64,000 nucleotides of DNA from positions 21,905 through 85,904 of the forward strand of contig NZ_JAUFQB010000059.1 of NCBI RefSeq assembly GCF_030409525.1, read 5' to 3'. The DNA is from Kaistella yonginensis (GTDB lineage Bacteria; Bacteroidota; Bacteroidia; Flavobacteriales; Weeksellaceae). The notes beneath the pieces are model-generated. The model saw only the letters and a list, made by a program, of their open reading frames with translations. It ran no database searches and was not told where the DNA came from. Shown piece by piece: positions 60,781 to 64,000 of the stretch. Position 1 is the first letter of the stretch, and each line of letters starts with the position of its first letter. Made by a program: the position numbers and the translations under genes.

Positions 60781-61419
60781 TTAATCATTCCATTCTTCAC
60801 GGATTTCCTTCATCAAGTCCTCATATTTCTCTACCAATTTTGCAGATATTTTTTTAGAAGATTTATGCAATTTCCTCAACTGTAAAGAGAGAAAGATGTT
60901 GAAAAGTCCCGCAAACAGGAAACTTAATGCTATTAAAATCACAACGCTCAATCCTGCGAAAATCGGATTCCAAATAAGGATGAATGCTACGATGGTTCCT
61001 ATAATTCCCAGAACTAAAAGTGCTCCCCAATTTTTACTACCATATTTTTTGATGTCCATCGCAAATCCAATGGTTGAAATAGAGCGGAATAACACTACAA
61101 AACCAATATAAAAAGCGAGTGTTGTAATGGATAATGCAGGATTTAGTAATAATAATATTCCCACAATTGAAGTTACGATTCCGAATGCCAAAGACCATCC
61201 CCAATTGTCTAATTGCACTCTATTCGCCAAGGAAAATACAATTTCAGAAAGTCCTCCAAATAAAAAGGAGAACGCAAATAATAAAGACAATGCAAGCAAC
61301 GAACTTTCTGGCCAAGCAAAAGATACCACACTTACGATGATGAAAAATATACCGACCAACAAAGGAATGTACCAATGTTTAATGGTTTTTTTTAATGATT
61401 TTATTAAGGATAATTCCAT
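60781..61419 (-). CDS. HdeD family (DUF308) membrane protein
   Basis: The 212-residue protein has six membrane segments, repeating the DUF308 unit (PLLVGIFFIIVSVVSFAWPE, then GIVTSIVGILLLLNPALSIT). The tail is Lys/Glu-rich and cytosolic. HdeD proteins aid acid and general stress resistance in E. coli; the activity is unknown. It is 46 nt before YceI, read in the same direction. Confidence 0.82.
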   Translation of the reverse strand: MELSLIKSLKKTIKHWYIPLLVGIFFIIVSVVSFAWPESSLLALSLLFAFSFLFGGLSEIVFSLANRVQLDNWGWSLAFGIVTSIVGILLLLNPALSITTLAFYIGFVVLFRSISTIGFAMDIKKYGSKNWGALLVLGIIGTIVAFILIWNPIFAGLSVVILIALSFLFAGLFNIFLSLQLRKLHKSSKKISAKLVEKYEDLMKEIREEWND

Positions 61420-61466
61420 ATTTTTTTATTTTTTTAAATTTAATTTTTATTGAGATTAAAGTTGGT

Positions 61467-62279
61467 TTAACCCATTTTTTTGATGTTTTGTATCACACCA
61501 CCATCAACCAAAATATCTGTTCCGGTAATGAAACGCGCAGCATCGCTGGTTAAAAAATAAACCACATCTGCAATATCTTCTGGTTGTCCATTTCTCTGAA
61601 GTGGTGTTGCTTTTTTGATCATTTCCATTCTTTCAGGATGTTCTTCCGCGGCTTTCAATGCCATTGGTGTTTCTATCACTCCAGGAGAAACGGTTACAAT
61701 TCTGGCCCCTTTTTCTCCCCATTTATCCACGTTTTTGTGACTTAATAATAGTACGCCTCGTTTTACAAAATTATACATCATATCTGAATTATTTTCCGCG
61801 GCTGCGCTCATCATATCAAAAGATGTAGTATTTTGTGGATTGGCAAGTGCCTCATCATACGCTTCATTTGGTGGAATTGTATGCGCCATCATGGAAGAAA
61901 GCAATACTGCAACGGAATTTTCTTCTGCAATTTCATAGAATGCATCTACCAGAAGATCGGTTGCAACCAAATCGATGGTATATAATTTTTTCAAGTCAGT
62001 TACGGTTCCACTTACGCCTGCAGTATGGATGAACGCCTTCAACGAACCATTTTCTGCAACGAATTTGGTCAATTTTTCAATATCATTTTTATCCGTGATA
62101 TCACACGCAATTCCCGAAACATCAAAACCTTCTTTTTGTAATTTCTCTACGGCTTCATCTACCAATTCTTGGGAATAATCTGTAAGAATTAAAGATTGAT
62201 TTTTAAAAGTTCTTGCACAAGACTGCCCAATTCCTCCGGCTGCTCCTGTAATTACGATGAGATTTCTTTGATCTTTCAT
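61467..62279 (-). CDS. SDR family oxidoreductase
   Basis: The 270-residue protein has the short-chain dehydrogenase fold: VITGAAGGIGQSCA (coenzyme motif), a catalytic Ser in LLSSMMAH, and YNFVK as Tyr-x3-Lys. The closing VYFLTSDAARFITGTDILVDGG is standard. The substrate is unknown. It sits 47 nt before the HdeD gene in the minus-strand run. Confidence 0.88.
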   Translation of the reverse strand: MKDQRNLIVITGAAGGIGQSCARTFKNQSLILTDYSQELVDEAVEKLQKEGFDVSGIACDITDKNDIEKLTKFVAENGSLKAFIHTAGVSGTVTDLKKLYTIDLVATDLLVDAFYEIAEENSVAVLLSSMMAHTIPPNEAYDEALANPQNTTSFDMMSAAAENNSDMMYNFVKRGVLLLSHKNVDKWGEKGARIVTVSPGVIETPMALKAAEEHPERMEMIKKATPLQRNGQPEDIADVVYFLTSDAARFITGTDILVDGGVIQNIKKMG

Positions 62280-62342
62280 TTATGGTTATTTTAAATTTTC
62301 TAATTAATTACTTTCCACTTTTTTTTCGGCATTCTTAATTGT

Positions 62343-62738
62343 TTACCATTTTTTTCTGGTAATTTCTGTTCCAATTGGAGAAGTGATGTCTCCACGATCT
62401 TCTGCGGTAATGAAAATTTCTTTCACATTGAAAGGTGTTGTCGTTTTCAAAACCACTTTTCGGGTTCTATTTTGGATTAATTGCCCAATATTTTTCACTT
62501 CATTTTTATCGGTAACAATCCAGACTACATAAAAATTTCTTGCCGGAGATAGTCTGTTTGGATTTGCCAGATAATTTGCGGTAACTTCAATATCAAAATT
62601 ATTGTTCACTGTTTTCTTTTTTACAGCAGTAATTTCCGCAGCCGGAACCAGCGGAGAAATCGGGAATTTTACGGAGGATGCGCAAGAAGCAACCAGAAGT
62701 AAACTCATCGCGACGGTCATCATTTTAATTGTTTTCAT
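62343..62738 (-). CDS. Small lipoprotein of unknown function
   Basis: The 131-residue protein has a lipobox signal (MSLLLVASC) and a beta-rich mature part (FDIEVTANYLANPNRLSPAR, then NFYVVWIVTDKNEVKNIGQL). No family was recognised. It leads the minus-strand run from the Crp/Fnr-like promoter at 62,785, so it is probably the first gene of the stress operon. Confidence 0.65.
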   Translation of the reverse strand: MKTIKMMTVAMSLLLVASCASSVKFPISPLVPAAEITAVKKKTVNNNFDIEVTANYLANPNRLSPARNFYVVWIVTDKNEVKNIGQLIQNRTRKVVLKTTTPFNVKEIFITAEDRGDITSPIGTEITRKKW

Positions 62739-62784
62739 ATTTTGATTTTTATTATTTATTACTATCTACTTTTTCAGTATAGAA

Positions 62785-62827
62785 CAAACATAATGGTTTA
62801 AAAGGCGATTTCAAATGACTTGGGTCA
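62785..62827 (-). promoter_or_regulatory. Stress-operon promoter with Crp/Fnr-like palindrome
   Basis: TGACTTGGGTCA (62816-62827) is a perfect TGAC-N4-GTCA palindrome extended by A/T (AATGAC/GTCATT). It lies 29.5 nt from the perfect -7 box TATGTTTG on the minus strand (62792-62785), the class II position. This should drive 62738 and the genes behind it. Confidence 0.65.
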
Positions 62828-62967
62828 TTCAAAAAAATATACATCCAAAAAATTGTACAGTAATAAAATTTTGAACTGACCGCCATCATTTCAATTCCAA
62901 ATAAAAGACAGTAGGTTAGCCAACAGAAAAGTCAAAAGGATTTTAAAAAATTTAAGAAAAAAAAATA

Positions 62968-63273
62968 ATGGAACAGATTACCAAACCAAATATTAAATTA
63001 CTTGCCGCCGGAAAAAATTTAACCGCAAAACAAATGCAAGCAAACGCAGGAGAACTACTACCAGAACATCTTGCAGATATGGAATCGATACTTTTTGTAG
63101 AAGATGGAGAATGCATTCTTACCATAAAAGGGGAAGAAAATACCTTGAAAAAAGGTGATGCATTTGTAGTTCCACCTGCAATAAAACATCAAATAAAAGC
63201 AATTACAGATTTTAAAGGCATTCATTTTATGCCTATCAAAATTAAATTTGAATTTTTCAATGAAGTAAAATAA
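62968..63273 (+). CDS. Cupin-domain protein
   Basis: The 101-residue single cupin has LPEHLADMESILFVEDGECILTIKGEENTLKKGD as a first motif and VVPPAIKHQIKAITDFKG as second, with few His, so metal binding is doubtful. The function is unknown, perhaps a ligand sensor. It is divergent from the stress operon across 229 nt. Confidence 0.78.
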   Translation: MEQITKPNIKLLAAGKNLTAKQMQANAGELLPEHLADMESILFVEDGECILTIKGEENTLKKGDAFVVPPAIKHQIKAITDFKGIHFMPIKIKFEFFNEVK

Positions 63274-63344
63274 GCAATCATTGAATTCAAATATCAGTGT
63301 AAACCTGAATTTTTGAAAACTTTTGCTTTACAAAAAATTACAAA

Positions 63345-63731
63345 ATGGAAAAACAAATCTTATACAATGCTCAAATGGAGTTTGAGCACCAACAATGGAA
63401 AAGAGAAATTGCATTTTGGCAAGAAGAATTACAGTGTTTCAATATCAGATTTAGCGAATTGATAACGAGATGGGAAGATAAAAAAGTTCTCGAAAAAATC
63501 GCAGATTACCAGAAAGAATTCATTATTCATGGTGGTTTCATTGATGATTTGAACGAAATATTTGCCGAACAAGAAGAACAATTATCCCATCAATATGACA
63601 CTGGAAAACCCGATTCTGACATGGAAATTATAGAAAGACATTTGGATTTGAAAAATCGAATGAACTCCGAAAGAGAAACTTATGCAAGACTAAAAAAGGA
63701 GGTTTTTGATTTTTTGGGGAATAATTTGTGA
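63345..63731 (+). CDS. Hypothetical coiled-coil protein
   Basis: The 128-residue charged helical protein (QMEFEHQQWKREIAFWQEEL, ERHLDLKNRMNSERETYARL) has no signal peptide and no family I know. The heptad pattern suggests a coiled coil. It lies 71 nt after the cupin gene and is followed by a hairpin. Confidence 0.65.
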   Translation: MEKQILYNAQMEFEHQQWKREIAFWQEELQCFNIRFSELITRWEDKKVLEKIADYQKEFIIHGGFIDDLNEIFAEQEEQLSHQYDTGKPDSDMEIIERHLDLKNRMNSERETYARLKKEVFDFLGNNL

Positions 63732-63751
63732 TTATATTTTAAAACAACTTG

Positions 63752-63770
63752 TCCCGTTCTCAAAACGGGA
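63752..63770. terminator. Hairpin after the coiled-coil gene
   Basis: TCCCGTT and AACGGGA pair perfectly around a 5-nt loop, 21 nt after the stop codon. There is no T run behind it, so termination is uncertain. Confidence 0.4.
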
Positions 63771-63895
63771 TTAGAAACATTAGGATTTAGATATACTTTG
63801 AAAACATTTAGAACACATAAGTTGAAAATATTCGGTTTTCCGAAATAAAAAGAAAAATATTCATTCATCGAACTAACGCTGAACGTAATATTTTA

Positions 63896-63925
63896 GGACA
63901 CTATCCCGTAAAGTGTGTAAGTTGA
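63896..63925. mobile_element. Possible insertion-sequence end (IS256-like)
   Basis: GGACACTATCCCGTAAAGTG followed by TGTAAGTTGA recalls the terminal repeats of IS256-family elements (GTGTAAA and TCCG blocks). No transposase lies within the window, which ends about 75 nt later, so the element would extend to the right. This is a memory-based match. Confidence 0.3.
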
Positions 63926-64000
63926 AAAGTTTGAGGCTTGAATTTTTATAATTTGAGCCTTTCTTCAAATATAAGCATAAATTGATTTAATACAATTCCC

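Noticed and set aside
1..64000. CRISPR arrays, tRNA and rRNA genes
   Set aside because: The only regular direct-repeat array is the iteron set, whose spacers are short and unequal. No cloverleaf-like or rRNA-like sequence was seen by eye; a covariance search was not possible.

Overview
The window reads as part of a Bacteroidota genome, most likely a flavobacterium of the Chryseobacterium/Weeksellaceae type. The reasons are Bacteroidota -7 boxes (TAnnTTTG) before several genes, almost no Shine-Dalgarno sequences, an A+T-rich backbone, DUF3853 proteins next to a mobile-element integrase, an RND pump fused to a TolC domain, and MliC/baeRF/YceI genes typical of this group. The genus is inferred, not shown.

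Three blocks are visible. (1) Positions 1-14,820, very A+T-rich, are mobile-element backbone and defence. They hold the 3' part of an ImmA/IrrE peptidase gene, and a minus-strand run with a type III restriction-modification pair in res-mod order, a thymidylate-synthase-like enzyme with an Asn-to-Asp change at the pyrimidine-sensing position, and an overlapping gene that looks like a base-hypermodification (HhH-type) protein. Next come a toprim primase, an iteron origin with a DnaA box, a Rep initiator, small HTH/DUF3853 genes, a divergent XRE repressor with a half-site array between, and a tyrosine recombinase.

(2) Positions about 14,850-47,210, visibly more G+C-rich, are a heavy-metal (mainly copper/silver) island, nearly all on the plus strand. 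It has two RND efflux operons, each preceded by a small Cys-rich secreted protein ending in PPKIG and a shared bipartite upstream block. It also has an AraC regulator with an HMA-like CxxC domain, a metallochaperone, a Csp-type copper-storage protein, MerTP, DUF305, three-step detoxification proteins (CopB-type ATPase, multicopper oxidase, CadA/ZntA-type ATPase), and a metabolic/nucleic-acid module. That module comprises archaeal-type GAPDH, class I aldolase, an ATP-cone nuclease, a beta-CASP RNase-like protein and a P-loop protein. The RND permease of the first operon is split in two at a place carrying an A_AAC_CCC heptamer.

(3) Positions 47,850-64,000, A+T-rich again, look like chromosome: a stress and maintenance region (MliC repeats, baeRF, MFS, an SPC-type P1B ATPase, cytosine deaminase, pirin, TRIC channel, HPF/RaiA, Dps, DsbA, NTF2-like, YceI, HdeD, SDR, cupin). 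Three Crp/Fnr-like palindromes (TGAC-N4-GTCA type) lie about 29.5 nt upstream of -7-like boxes here, suggesting a small regulon. Structured intergenic repeats occur at 54,446-54,500 and 59,529-59,662, and a possible insertion-sequence end lies at the right edge. No tRNA, rRNA or CRISPR array was seen.
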